Assembly (NCBI GenBank): GCA_018242625.1
Contig: JAFEBO010000006.1
Coordinates: 529,132 to 593,131 of the forward strand
Length of the DNA stretch: 64,000 nucleotides
Direction: 5' to 3'
From: Planctomycetota bacterium
GTDB lineage: Bacteria > Planctomycetota > Phycisphaerae > Phycisphaerales > UBA1924
Positions 44,781 to 53,586 of this stretch are shown here, piece by piece (within the stretch, counting starts at the first letter, position 1; each line of letters opens with the position of its first letter). The position numbers and the translations under genes are program-made. The notes beneath the pieces were generated by a model. The model had not been told where the DNA came from and did no database searches. It saw only the letters and a program-made list of their open reading frames with translations.

Positions 44781-46178
44781 TCAGGGGCAGAGCAGGACGT
44801 TGTACCCTACCACGAAGATGCTGAAATCGGCATCGTCCACGAGTCCGTCGCCGTTGAGATCGGCCGGGCATCCGGGCGCCATGGTGGGGTCGGCACAATC
44901 GAGCAGGTTGTACGCAACGACGAAGATCGAGAAGTCGGCGTCATCGACGAGTTCGTCGTCGTTCAGGTCCTGCAGGCAGCGGCCGCCGAGGGTGAGGTGA
45001 TCGAATGCGATGCCGTCGCCGAAGGCGCCAACGCGATTGTTGGCGAAACGGATGGAGTTGATGCTCGGGCCGGAGAGGGACTTGACGCGGAAGAAACCCT
45101 GTCGGCCGCCGAGCGCCGCGAGGCCCGAGATGGTGGCGAAATCGCCGATGTCACGCTCGTTGACCATCACCCGGGTGGGGCCGTCGATCTGCTGGACGCT
45201 GAATCCGACGCGCTGCTGAGGCGTGCTGAAGGTGAAGAGGATGTCTCCCCAGTTTGTTCCCGCGCTGTAGTTGAAAGACTGATTTCCAAGGCCGCTGATG
45301 ACGCAGCGTGAGCCGTCCCATACTCCGTTCAGGAAGGCAGTTCCGAAGGGATCGTTGGTGACGGGATTGAACAGATGGGGCAGCGTGTTGGAAGGCGCGA
45401 TGGTGCCGGCCGGGGCTTCCCAGCCGACGGCGAGCTGCGGGACGAGCGCGGCGTCTTCAAAGTCTTCGAAGATCGCGTTGGCTACGCCCAGCGACGTGTT
45501 GTCGATGCCCCAGATCGTGGGAGAAATGCCGTGCACCTCAACCGAGGGATTCGGAGCTGTTGAGAACGCGAGGTGGTCGAAGGTGAAGCCGTCACCGGAA
45601 GGGACTGAACCGTTCTTGATCTTGACCGAGCTGATGGTGTCGCTGTCGGTCGCCTGGATGACGATGTAGCCGTACTTGCCCCCGTTGGGAGAGAGGCCGG
45701 TGAGCGTGGAGAGCTTGCCCTTGTTGACGCCGTTGATGAAGAGCCCCAGATCGGTCTCGTTCTGGTGCACGCTGAAACCGACGATCCGCACCGGCGGATC
45801 GAACAGAAAGGTCACGTCGCCGTAGCTTCCCGAGTCGTTGTACGAGAACGTGTCGTTGGTCCGCGTGTTGAGCAGGCAGTGGGTGCCGTCAAAGGCGCCG
45901 CCGACGAAAGCGTTGCCGAACCCGTCGTCGGTCAAAGGGTTGAACACATTCGGAAGTACAGCGGTCGGCCCGACATTACCGGCCGGCGACTCCCAGAGCA
46001 CCTTGAGCCCGGGGGCGAGATTCACGTCTTCGAAGTCTTCAACCGTGGTGTTGCCGACACCCAGCGTGCCGTTGCTCTGGCCCCAGCGGATAGGGCTGAC
46101 GCCGTGGACCGAAATCCCGGCAAGAGCCGAGGACAGCCCGAAGGACACACCCACCCACGACGCGAGAAAACGCTGCAT
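44781..46178 (-). CDS. Secreted protein with two tandem duplicated domains and dockerin
   Basis: A 465-residue protein with a signal peptide (MQRFLASWVGVSFGLSSALA). It contains two homologous domains of about 190 residues. The first begins V-H-G-V-S-P-I-R-W-G, the second V-H-G-I-S-P-T-I-W-G; both continue with E-D-F-E-D, W-E-[SA]-P-A-G, F-N-P-[LV]-T-[DN]-D and end with a F-D-H-L strand. This is an internal duplication. Binding-type beta-sandwich domains are likely, but I do not recognise a named family. The dockerin lies at 44781-44978. It is the first gene of a two-gene unit with the NPCBM protein. Confidence 0.82.
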   Translation of the reverse strand: MQRFLASWVGVSFGLSSALAGISVHGVSPIRWGQSNGTLGVGNTTVEDFEDVNLAPGLKVLWESPAGNVGPTAVLPNVFNPLTDDGFGNAFVGGAFDGTHCLLNTRTNDTFSYNDSGSYGDVTFLFDPPVRIVGFSVHQNETDLGLFINGVNKGKLSTLTGLSPNGGKYGYIVIQATDSDTISSVKIKNGSVPSGDGFTFDHLAFSTAPNPSVEVHGISPTIWGIDNTSLGVANAIFEDFEDAALVPQLAVGWEAPAGTIAPSNTLPHLFNPVTNDPFGTAFLNGVWDGSRCVISGLGNQSFNYSAGTNWGDILFTFSTPQQRVGFSVQQIDGPTRVMVNERDIGDFATISGLAALGGRQGFFRVKSLSGPSINSIRFANNRVGAFGDGIAFDHLTLGGRCLQDLNDDELVDDADFSIFVVAYNLLDCADPTMAPGCPADLNGDGLVDDADFSIFVVGYNVLLCP

Positions 46179-46307
46179 AATCCACTCCTCTTGAGGAGCG
46201 GTATTGTGACCGGCCGAACGGGTCGCGCCAAGCGGGAGCCGTCAAACAGGCTTCAAACTGGCCTGAACGCCCGGTCTTTCGGCTTCTCGGACCTTCCGCC
46301 TGCGGGT

Positions 46308-47216
46308 TCAGGGGCAAAGCAGCGCGTTGTACGCCGCGGCGAAGATGACAAAGTCGCTGTCGTCGACGACGCCATCCTTATTCAGATCGCTCGGGCAATT
46401 GGAAGGCATGGCAGGGTCGGCGCAATCGAGGAGGTTGTACGCCGAGGCGAACTGCACGAAGTCGGCGTCGTCCACCATGCTGTCGCCGTTGAGATCGGCG
46501 GGGCAAGGCACTCCGATGATGAGGGTGAGTTTGGGAGGTCCGCCCCACGACGGATCGGAGCCGGAGAAACCGAAACATGCCTGGCGGTAGTTGCCGGAGG
46601 AGATCGTCGTGAGGTGGCCGCCGACCGCGAAGTTGTTGGCGCCAGAGGCGAGCCGCAGTTTCATCTCATTGGTGACCTTCGCGGGATCGAGCGTCATCGG
46701 AAGGTATCGAATTCCCTGGAAGGGCTCTGCGTTGGGCGTCAGTTCGCGCGAGCCGTAGATGATGCCATCGCCCAGATCGTTGTACGTGCTGTAGTGCAGC
46801 CAGATCGAGGTGTTGACGTCGAGCAGGTCAAAGTACGAGCTGTCGTTCACATGGAAGAGGGCGTAAGTCTCGGAGGGATCGAGGCTCTGATAATGGTTGA
46901 AGACGGTGCCGATTTCGAACGTGGCCGACTTCACCTGCTGGCCCGCAGGGATCATCCCAGGAGTTAGATTGAAAACAAAGTAGTTCCGCATGGCCGAGCC
47001 GTTGCCCATGTAGCCGCAGAGGTAATTGCCGGGGCCGGTGTTGAAGTTCTTGTTGTTCTGGCCGTACGAGGTGAAGAGGCCCTGGACCGAGGCCCAGAGC
47101 GTGACGGTCGTGTCCGCCCGGACGAGCGGGGCGGCGATCGCTATGGCCGCGGCGCCGAAAACCGCGGCGTAACGGGGGCGAGGGAAAATCGGGCGGATCG
47201 TGTTCGGGGCGCGCAT
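46308..47216 (-). CDS. Secreted protein of unknown fold with dockerin
   Basis: A 302-residue protein. The N-terminus has a basic start and a hydrophobic core (Y-A-A-V-F-G-A-A-A-I-A-I-A-A-P-L-V-R-A), cleaved near residue 35. The ectodomain has Q-V-K-S-A-T-F-E-I-G-T-V-F-N-H and R-L-A-S-G-A-N-N-F-A-V-G-G. These patterns recall DNRLRE/TGF-beta propeptide-like or lectin-like secreted beta domains, but the assignment is weak. The dockerin is at 46308-46505 and ends A-L-L-C-P. The gene is spaced by 129 and 175 bases from its neighbours and may have its own promoter. Confidence 0.78.
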   Translation of the reverse strand: MRAPNTIRPIFPRPRYAAVFGAAAIAIAAPLVRADTTVTLWASVQGLFTSYGQNNKNFNTGPGNYLCGYMGNGSAMRNYFVFNLTPGMIPAGQQVKSATFEIGTVFNHYQSLDPSETYALFHVNDSSYFDLLDVNTSIWLHYSTYNDLGDGIIYGSRELTPNAEPFQGIRYLPMTLDPAKVTNEMKLRLASGANNFAVGGHLTTISSGNYRQACFGFSGSDPSWGGPPKLTLIIGVPCPADLNGDSMVDDADFVQFASAYNLLDCADPAMPSNCPSDLNKDGVVDDSDFVIFAAAYNALLCP

Positions 47217-47391
47217 GAGAACCTCCGGGTTTACTCGCAGTTGCGTCGATCGCGCTCACGGACCCTCACGACAATCAGGAAAAGACCAAGATTTTTCGCT
47301 TGGCGGATCGGGACGCGGGTGGGGGCTCGACCCCGTCTCCCCCCCCCCGGATGTGCCGTCCCGCGGCGACCGCTTTTGGAAACACAAACGC

Positions 47392-48663
47392 CTACGGGCA
47401 CAGTAAGTCGTCGTAGGCCTGGGCGAAGATCGCAAAGTCAGAGTCGTCCACCACTCCGTCCAAATTGAAATCGGCGGGGCAGTCGAGCGGCATTGAGGGG
47501 TCGGCGCAGTCCAATATGTCATAGTCGCGCGCGAAGGAGACAAAGTCCGCGTCGTCGACGGCACGGTCGCCGTTCAGATCCCCGGGGCAGTAGGCTCGGA
47601 ACATCTCCCACGCGGGCAGCGAACGGTGATCGAAATCGAAGAGCGCCAGGTTTTCCCAGGGGCTGGGAAGCCCGGAAAAGGCCGCAAACTCCGGTGCCCA
47701 GTAGCACACGCCCATGCCGCGGTTTTCCGGGAGTCCACGCTGGATGCGAAAAAGCCTGGAAACGAACCCGGCTTGGCCCTGGGGTGACGCCGCGAAGGAA
47801 GGCAAAAGCTGGGAGTTCTGCCAGACAAAGTTGGGCTGGGAATCGGACCATCCCAGTGTCCATGGGTAGGCGGTTTCGGCGATGAAGATGGGCTTTGCGT
47901 AGCGTGCCGCGACGTCCTGGAGATTTGCCGTGAGCGCATCGAGCGAGCCGTGCCACCACGGGTAGTAAGAGAGGCCGATCACGTCGAACGGAACACCGTA
48001 TTGCACGGCCCGATCGAAGAAAGCACGGGTGCCCGGGTTATCTCCCCCGCGATCAATATGGAGCATGATGCGGGCGGTCGGGCAGGCGGCGTGGACGCCG
48101 GTGATGCCCGCCTTCAGAAGCGTGGCGAGATTCTGCCAGTTCGGATCGCCCCAGAAGGAGACCTTGCCGTCATTCCACAGCATGCCGCCGGTGATCTCGT
48201 TGCCGATCTGGACGATGTCCGGCGGAGTGCCCTGCAGGACGAGCGACTGGACCAGGGACTGCGAGTAGCTCTGCACCGCGTAGGCGAGCTGGGAGAAGGA
48301 GAGGGACGCCCATGCGGCGGGCTTGTTCTGCTGGCCGGGATCGGCCCAGGAGTCGGAGTAGTGAATGTCGAGCACAAGTTTCAGTCCGGCCGCATGCGCT
48401 CGCTGCGCCAGGGCGAGTGTGCGTGCCGTGCCGCAGAAGCCGTCGGCCGGGCTGTGCCAGACGCGGAGGCGCACGGCGTTGACACCGTTTGAGGCGAAAA
48501 ATGCGAGCGGATCGACGGGTGTGCCGCCTGAAAAAAGAGTGCCGCCGAGCGACTCGATCTGAGGGATGAACGAGCAGTCGACGGCGCGGAGGGGCTCATC
48601 CGCCCGGGCGGCGCTCGCGCACAAGGCCAGGAGTGCAAGATAAGAGATCGAGCCCACTCTCAT
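47392..48663 (-). CDS. GH53 endo-beta-1,4-galactanase with dockerin
   Basis: A protein of about 423 residues. ATG 48663 starts the signal peptide M-R-V-G-S-I-S-Y-L-A-L-L-A-L-C-A-S; the longer frame overlaps the previous gene. The TIM barrel carries GH53 motifs: R-L-R-V-W-H-S-P near residue 58, D-I-H-Y-S-D-S-W-A-D-P-G near 99, V-Q-I-G-N-E-I-T-G-G with the acid/base Glu near 156, and I-F-I-A-E-T-A-Y-P-W with the nucleophile near 263. GH53 enzymes cleave arabinogalactan type I. The dockerin is at 47392-47589. The gene starts 7 bases after the GH15 stop, so it is co-transcribed with that glucoamylase. Confidence 0.93.
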   Translation of the reverse strand: MRVGSISYLALLALCASAARADEPLRAVDCSFIPQIESLGGTLFSGGTPVDPLAFFASNGVNAVRLRVWHSPADGFCGTARTLALAQRAHAAGLKLVLDIHYSDSWADPGQQNKPAAWASLSFSQLAYAVQSYSQSLVQSLVLQGTPPDIVQIGNEITGGMLWNDGKVSFWGDPNWQNLATLLKAGITGVHAACPTARIMLHIDRGGDNPGTRAFFDRAVQYGVPFDVIGLSYYPWWHGSLDALTANLQDVAARYAKPIFIAETAYPWTLGWSDSQPNFVWQNSQLLPSFAASPQGQAGFVSRLFRIQRGLPENRGMGVCYWAPEFAAFSGLPSPWENLALFDFDHRSLPAWEMFRAYCPGDLNGDRAVDDADFVSFARDYDILDCADPSMPLDCPADFNLDGVVDDSDFAIFAQAYDDLLCP

Positions 48664-48670
48664 CGGGTTC

Positions 48671-51600
48671 TCACGGGCAGAGCAGGGCGTCGTAGGCTCC
48701 CGCGAAGATGACAAAGTCGGAATCGTCGACGATCTGATCGTAGTTAAAGTCGCTCGGACATCCGCCGGGCATGCCCGGATCCGCGCAATCGAGAAGGTCA
48801 TAAGCAGCGGCAAAGAGCACGAAATCGGAGTCGTCGACGAAGCCGTCGCCGTTGAGGTCGGCCGGGCAGCCCGTCACAACCACGACGGACGTGATGCTGC
48901 CGGCGCCCGTGTCGAGCGAAGTGTCCACCGAGACGGCGCCGATGGCGGCGTTGTAGGCGAACGCGACCGGCAGACTGTTGCGGAGTACCTGCGCAACCGC
49001 GGCGTTGGCCGGAACACGCACAACTGTGCCGACGCTCAGGGCAAAGCCGCTGTCATTGCGGAACGAGTGCGTGAACACGTTTTTGTTGGTGGGAACGGTG
49101 TTCTCGTTGACGGTGACATCGACCTGATGGCGCTTCCCGCTCGGCTGGTGTTCGAGGATGACGTTGTTGAAAGTCATCGTCGTCCACGCGCTGGGCAGCT
49201 TGGGACGGAAGTTCATTTTCTGGTTCGGCGCGTCGGGGTCATAATCGAGGAACGCCATCGTTGCGTCCACGAAAGTGCTCATGCTCTCCCACGCGTTGGG
49301 CCAGGCGGTCTGCAGCACGAAGTCGGGGTACGAGATCGAGTTGTTGTAGGAGATCTGCTCGGCGCCCAGGCCCGCCGGGCCAAGACGATCGATCATGAGA
49401 TCGATGCGGTGCTTGAGATTGTCGATGTCGCTCTTTCCGGCGGTGAAGTCGGCGCGCTGGGCGTAGTAAAGCCCATACCAGAGCGTCGAGAGGAACCAGG
49501 GGCCGCCGTTCCAGTAGTTGTCGCCCCAGTAGCGGTTGACGGTGTCCTGGTGCTGGCCGGTGAAGTTGATGAGCGGATGGTTATTGCCGAAGGTGTCGGT
49601 GGCGACGCCGTTGATACGGTCGGCGATTTTCGCGACACGGGCGTCGGTGGGGCTGTGGCTCTCGAAGGGATAGGCGATGCCGAGCTGGGAAATGTCGGTG
49701 TTCTCACCGTTCCAGTCGAGGCGTGCGTTGAGCGAGGGCAGAAGCGCGTTGGCCTTGCCGCTCGCAACGGCGGCCTCGGAGCCCAGGCCCAGGACGCTGA
49801 AGATGTTTGCCGCGTCCTTCAGCCCGCGGTGCACGTTGGCGTTGCTGTAGATGAACGTGTCGTACGAATCTTCCCACACGTTGTTCGAGTACATCAGTCC
49901 GAACGAGACGTTCAGCCGCGAGGGATCGACGATCGAGGTCTGCGTCGTGGAGTAGACCGCGTCGCGGACCTGATCGACAAACGTGCCGAGCAGGCCGCTG
50001 TCGGCGTTCATCTTGTAATGGAAGTAGAGGCCCCAGGGGAGCACGGCGGTCTCGTCGATCTGCGGCGCGCCCCAGATCACGTAGCCGTCGGTGCTGTATT
50101 TCTGCTTCCAATATCCCTTGCGCGTGCCGTAGAGCGGATTGTTGCCGATGGCGTTGCCCGGGGGCGTATTGCCCGCGTTCCAGTTTTCAAAGTCGCGGTA
50201 GCAGGTATCCCGCATCCACTTGTACACATTGAACGATTCGAGCAGGTGGCCGGTGCGGGCCATGGTGATGGCCGCGTAGACAGCGTCGCGCGGCCAGACG
50301 TACGGGTAGGCGCCGTTGTGGAACCCGGCGATCACGCCGCCGTTCACCGCGTCGCAGTGCAGGGCGGTGGCGAGCAGGCCGCGGTTCATCAGGTTGTTGA
50401 AGTGTGCGTCGGGCGTCGAGACCGTCGTGCCCGCGTTCAGCCAGTTGGCCCAGTAAATGTCGGTGATCTGGCGGATGAGGCCGATGTCGGTGTTGTAGAG
50501 CCAGTTGATGATGTTGGCGGCCTTGACGTTGTACGTCTCGGTTGCGCCGGCGAAGTCGTCGTGCACGCCGACGGTCAGGATGTCGATCGTGACGGGAACT
50601 CCGGGCGAGAGCGTCCACTTGAGGCCCATCCATCCCTGGTTGTTGTCCTGCGAGGAGTCGCGCCAGAACTCGGTGGCGGCGGAGACCGTGCCGCCGCCGC
50701 TGCCGTTCACTTTCATCGCGCTGGCGAGGTACAGGGACTTGTCCTTCGTGTATCCCGCTGAAGTGGTGGGGTTGTACTCGTTGGGGTCGGTGAAGCCTGT
50801 GCCCGTGCCGGTGACGACTCGGTACGTGTTGTCGTACGCGACCATGGCCCCGCGGGCGTAGTCCACAAACATGGCGTCATAGCCGTCGCCGCCGTTGAGC
50901 GCCGGATCGAGATACCAGTAGATATTGACGTCCTGCGGATTGGCCGTGTTGTTGGTGAGCGTCAGCCGCTTGATATAGATGTTGCGCTGAGGCTGGAAAT
51001 TCTGGTCTGCCGGCCAGTTGATGCCGGCGGGCGCGAAATCGACCTGCGAAACGCTGATGTTGTTGCCGTTGGCGTAGAGCGTCTGGCTCGTCAGGATTGT
51101 GTTGCTGGTGGGCACGTACGACTGATGCACGTTGGTATACGACACGCCGGACGGATTGCTCAGCCAGTGCGTGAGCCCGTCAGCCGGGGTGCGAATGCCG
51201 ATCATGGCCTGGTTGATGTGCATCTGCCCGCGCCAGCCCTGGGGCAGACCGGGCGGGAAGGTATCGACGCCGTCCACGTAGCCCTCGTTGCGGGTGCCGA
51301 CGCCGTAGATGCCGCCGGGCGTGGGGAAGTGGAAGTCGTAGAGCGTGCCGTTCTGATCGAGCTGTCCGGCGCAGTAGTTGTTGCCGAAGATCGCCTCTTC
51401 CTTATAGAAAGAGACCGGCGGATACCCCTCGCCCGGGTTGGGATTCCCCGCGCCGCGCCCGGGCCAGGCGAGCTTGGTGAAATAGGAGTACGCGCTGCCG
51501 CCGTTGGCGAAGACCTCGCCGCCTGCGAAGGGCTTCCAGGCGCTGATGCGGTACTTGATGTTCTTGGCGTACTGGCGCGTAGCGGCGGGAAGGGTGCCCT

Positions 51601-51952
51601 TCCACCAGTCGCGCGTGCCGCCGCTGTTCTCGTTGCGGACAAAGGTGATCGTGCCCGCGTCGTTGGTGAGCACCTGGGTGGTGCCGGTGGGGGAGCCGAA
51701 CGCGCCGGCGGGGTCGGTGCCGTCGGTCGTGTAATAGATGCAGACTTTGTCGTAGGTGAACTGGAAGCTGACGCGGAAGAAGAGCGTGACGGCCTCCTCT
51801 TCGCGGGGCACATCGGGCTCGCGCTGCGTGATGTTTGCCGCCTCCCCGTACGCCTGCGAGCCGGGGACGTGCTCAACGCTCGCGGGCTGGGCCAGCGCGA
51901 AGCAGGAAAGGGCGGCCGCGACCGCCGCGCCAAACAAACGCGAAATCCGCAT
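48671..51952 (-). CDS. GH15 glucoamylase-like enzyme with dockerin
   Basis: A protein of about 1093 residues. ATG 51952 with GGAGGAG upstream starts the signal peptide M-R-I-S-R-L-F-G-A-A-V-A-A-A-L-S-C. An N-terminal beta domain has I-Y-Y-T-T-D-G-T-D-P near residue 85, followed by a large GH15-type super-beta-sandwich. The (alpha/alpha)6 domain shows P-Y-V-W-P-R-D-A-V-Y-A-A near 554, A-P-Q-I-D-E-T-A-V-L-P-W near 632, and G-A-E-Q-I-S near 865, corresponding to the general acid and base regions. It should release glucose from starch-like alpha-glucans. The dockerin is at 48671-48868. It heads an operon with GH53 and has a good promoter candidate upstream. Confidence 0.9.
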   Translation of the reverse strand: MRISRLFGAAVAAALSCFALAQPASVEHVPGSQAYGEAANITQREPDVPREEEAVTLFFRVSFQFTYDKVCIYYTTDGTDPAGAFGSPTGTTQVLTNDAGTITFVRNENSGGTRDWWKGTLPAATRQYAKNIKYRISAWKPFAGGEVFANGGSAYSYFTKLAWPGRGAGNPNPGEGYPPVSFYKEEAIFGNNYCAGQLDQNGTLYDFHFPTPGGIYGVGTRNEGYVDGVDTFPPGLPQGWRGQMHINQAMIGIRTPADGLTHWLSNPSGVSYTNVHQSYVPTSNTILTSQTLYANGNNISVSQVDFAPAGINWPADQNFQPQRNIYIKRLTLTNNTANPQDVNIYWYLDPALNGGDGYDAMFVDYARGAMVAYDNTYRVVTGTGTGFTDPNEYNPTTSAGYTKDKSLYLASAMKVNGSGGGTVSAATEFWRDSSQDNNQGWMGLKWTLSPGVPVTIDILTVGVHDDFAGATETYNVKAANIINWLYNTDIGLIRQITDIYWANWLNAGTTVSTPDAHFNNLMNRGLLATALHCDAVNGGVIAGFHNGAYPYVWPRDAVYAAITMARTGHLLESFNVYKWMRDTCYRDFENWNAGNTPPGNAIGNNPLYGTRKGYWKQKYSTDGYVIWGAPQIDETAVLPWGLYFHYKMNADSGLLGTFVDQVRDAVYSTTQTSIVDPSRLNVSFGLMYSNNVWEDSYDTFIYSNANVHRGLKDAANIFSVLGLGSEAAVASGKANALLPSLNARLDWNGENTDISQLGIAYPFESHSPTDARVAKIADRINGVATDTFGNNHPLINFTGQHQDTVNRYWGDNYWNGGPWFLSTLWYGLYYAQRADFTAGKSDIDNLKHRIDLMIDRLGPAGLGAEQISYNNSISYPDFVLQTAWPNAWESMSTFVDATMAFLDYDPDAPNQKMNFRPKLPSAWTTMTFNNVILEHQPSGKRHQVDVTVNENTVPTNKNVFTHSFRNDSGFALSVGTVVRVPANAAVAQVLRNSLPVAFAYNAAIGAVSVDTSLDTGAGSITSVVVVTGCPADLNGDGFVDDSDFVLFAAAYDLLDCADPGMPGGCPSDFNYDQIVDDSDFVIFAGAYDALLCP

Positions 51953-51999
51953 TGCAAAGACTCCTCCGGGCACCTGCTGACGCCCCGGCTCACCCGTTA

Positions 52000-52028
52000 A
52001 CTATCGCGGAACATCGTTCGCCGGTCAA
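52000..52028 (-). promoter_or_regulatory. Promoter candidate for the GH15-GH53 operon
   Basis: On the minus strand TTGACC (complement of 52023-52028) and GATAGT (complement of 52000-52005) are separated by 17 bases. They match the -35 and -10 consensus at five and four of six positions. The predicted start of transcription is about 40 bases before ATG 51952, with GGAGGAG in between. Confidence 0.5.
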
Positions 52029-52197
52029 TGAAATTGGGGAGGATTAAACTCATCTTCGGCCTTCTCCGGCTGGGCTTTGTGAGGATGGGATCGGTCCAAG
52101 CGGGGTTTGGTGCGGCAGGACCCCAAGCAGGTCCGATAGACTTGCCCACATCAATCTCGGTCGACCGTTTCCAGTCAACCACACGCGGAACCCTCAC

Positions 52198-53445
52198 ATG
52201 CAAAGCAACGCTCCGACACGGCGCAGCACGATCCACACCTGGTTCACGATGGCCGGCCTCGCGCTGGTCTCACTCGCAGGCTGCGACAGCGGGACTTCCC
52301 CGTCCGCCTCTGCGCCCAAGACGCCCACTGCCCCGACGCAGGCCGCGGCCAGCGCACCGGCCCCCGCATCCGAGGCGGGTGAGGTGATCATCGGCCATTA
52401 CGGATCGCTCACCGGCGCCGAGGCCACCTTCGGCATTTCCACGGACAACGGCATCAAGCTCGCGGTGGAAGAAGTCAACGCGGCGGGGGGGCTGGACTTC
52501 GGGGGTAAAAAGCACAAGATCGTGCTGCACTCGGAAGACACCGAGGGCAAGCCGGAGAAGGCGGGCACGGTTGTGACCAAGCTCATCACCGCCGACAAGG
52601 TTGTGGCGGTGATCGGCGAGGTTGCATCGAGCGTCACGCTCGCCGGTGCGCCCGTCGCCCAGCAGTTCGGCGTCCCGATGATCACCCCCAGCAGCACGAA
52701 CCCACAGTGCACGGCCGTGGGAGACATGATCTTCCGCGTTTGCTTTATCGATCCGTTCCAGGGATACGCGTGCGCCAAGTTCGCGGCGCAGGATCTCAAG
52801 GTGAAGAAGGCGGCGATCCTGTTCGATCAGGCCGCGGCCTACTCGGTCGGGCTGAAGGATGAGTTTGAGAAGAACTTCAAGAAGATGGGCGGCGAGGTTG
52901 TCGCCGTCGAGGCGTACACCAAGGGCGAGGCCAATTTCAACCCGCTGCTGACCAAGATCCGGGAAAAGGGCGCCGAGCTGCTGTTCATCCCCGGCTATTA
53001 CACCGACGTCGCCAACATCGCGCTGCAGGCACGCAAGCTCGATATGAAGATGCCCCTTCTGGGCGGCGACGGATGGGACTCGGCCGACCTGGCCAAGAAC
53101 GGCGGTGCCGCGATCGAGGGCAGCTTCTATTCCAATCACTACGCGTCCGATCAACCGACGCCGGAGATCCAGGTGTTCGTGAAGACGTACAAGGAGAAAT
53201 TCGGCGAGACGCCCGACGGGCTCGCGGCGCTCGGTTACGACGCCGCCCGCGTGCTCTTTGATTCGATCCAGCGCGCGGGCTCGACGGATGGAAGCAAACT
53301 CCGCGATGCCATCGCCACAACCAAGGGCTTCAAGGGCGTGACGGGAAATATCTCGATCAACGAGAAGCGCGACGCGGTCAAGCCCGCCGTGATCGTCGAG
53401 ATGAAGGGCGGCAAGCCGGTCTTCCGTGCCCGCGTGGAGCCGTAA
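52198..53445 (+). CDS. ABC-transporter substrate-binding lipoprotein (LivK-like)
   Basis: A 415-residue lipoprotein: basic N-terminus, hydrophobic stretch and lipobox L-V-S-L-A-G-C-D near residue 25, followed by a Ser/Pro/Ala-rich linker to about residue 60. The periplasmic-binding-protein type I domain has I-I-G-H-Y-G-S-L-T-G, I-K-L-A-V-E-E-V-N-A-A-G-G, V-V-A-V-I-G-E-V-A-S-S and G-Y-Y-T-D-V-A-N-I-A. The overall form is that of branched-chain amino acid or related solute receptors. No permease or ATPase genes accompany it, so it is an orphan receptor here. Transcription ends at a strong hairpin at 53472, which separates it from the downstream dockerin genes. Confidence 0.9.
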   Translation: MQSNAPTRRSTIHTWFTMAGLALVSLAGCDSGTSPSASAPKTPTAPTQAAASAPAPASEAGEVIIGHYGSLTGAEATFGISTDNGIKLAVEEVNAAGGLDFGGKKHKIVLHSEDTEGKPEKAGTVVTKLITADKVVAVIGEVASSVTLAGAPVAQQFGVPMITPSSTNPQCTAVGDMIFRVCFIDPFQGYACAKFAAQDLKVKKAAILFDQAAAYSVGLKDEFEKNFKKMGGEVVAVEAYTKGEANFNPLLTKIREKGAELLFIPGYYTDVANIALQARKLDMKMPLLGGDGWDSADLAKNGGAAIEGSFYSNHYASDQPTPEIQVFVKTYKEKFGETPDGLAALGYDAARVLFDSIQRAGSTDGSKLRDAIATTKGFKGVTGNISINEKRDAVKPAVIVEMKGGKPVFRARVEP

Positions 53446-53471
53446 ACGGCGATTTGCATGCAACGCTTCTC

Positions 53472-53501
53472 AAACCGCACGCTTCAGGCGTGCGGTTTTT
53501 C
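53472..53501 (+). terminator. Rho-independent terminator
   Basis: AAACCGCACGC (53472-53482) pairs perfectly with GCGTGCGGTTT (53488-53498) around a 5-base loop and ends in TTTTT. It lies 26 bases after the substrate-binding protein stop. Confidence 0.9.
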
Positions 53502-53586
53502 ATTGGTTTTCGGACGTCGCTTCGGCGCGCTCTGATCTGCCGGCACGCAAAGAATTGTCCGGTCGCGTTACAGAAGGGGAGAGGCC

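Noticed and set aside
49067-50761. 564-residue open frame on the plus strand
   Set aside because: Antisense to the GH15 gene; Val/Arg/Gly-rich shadow.
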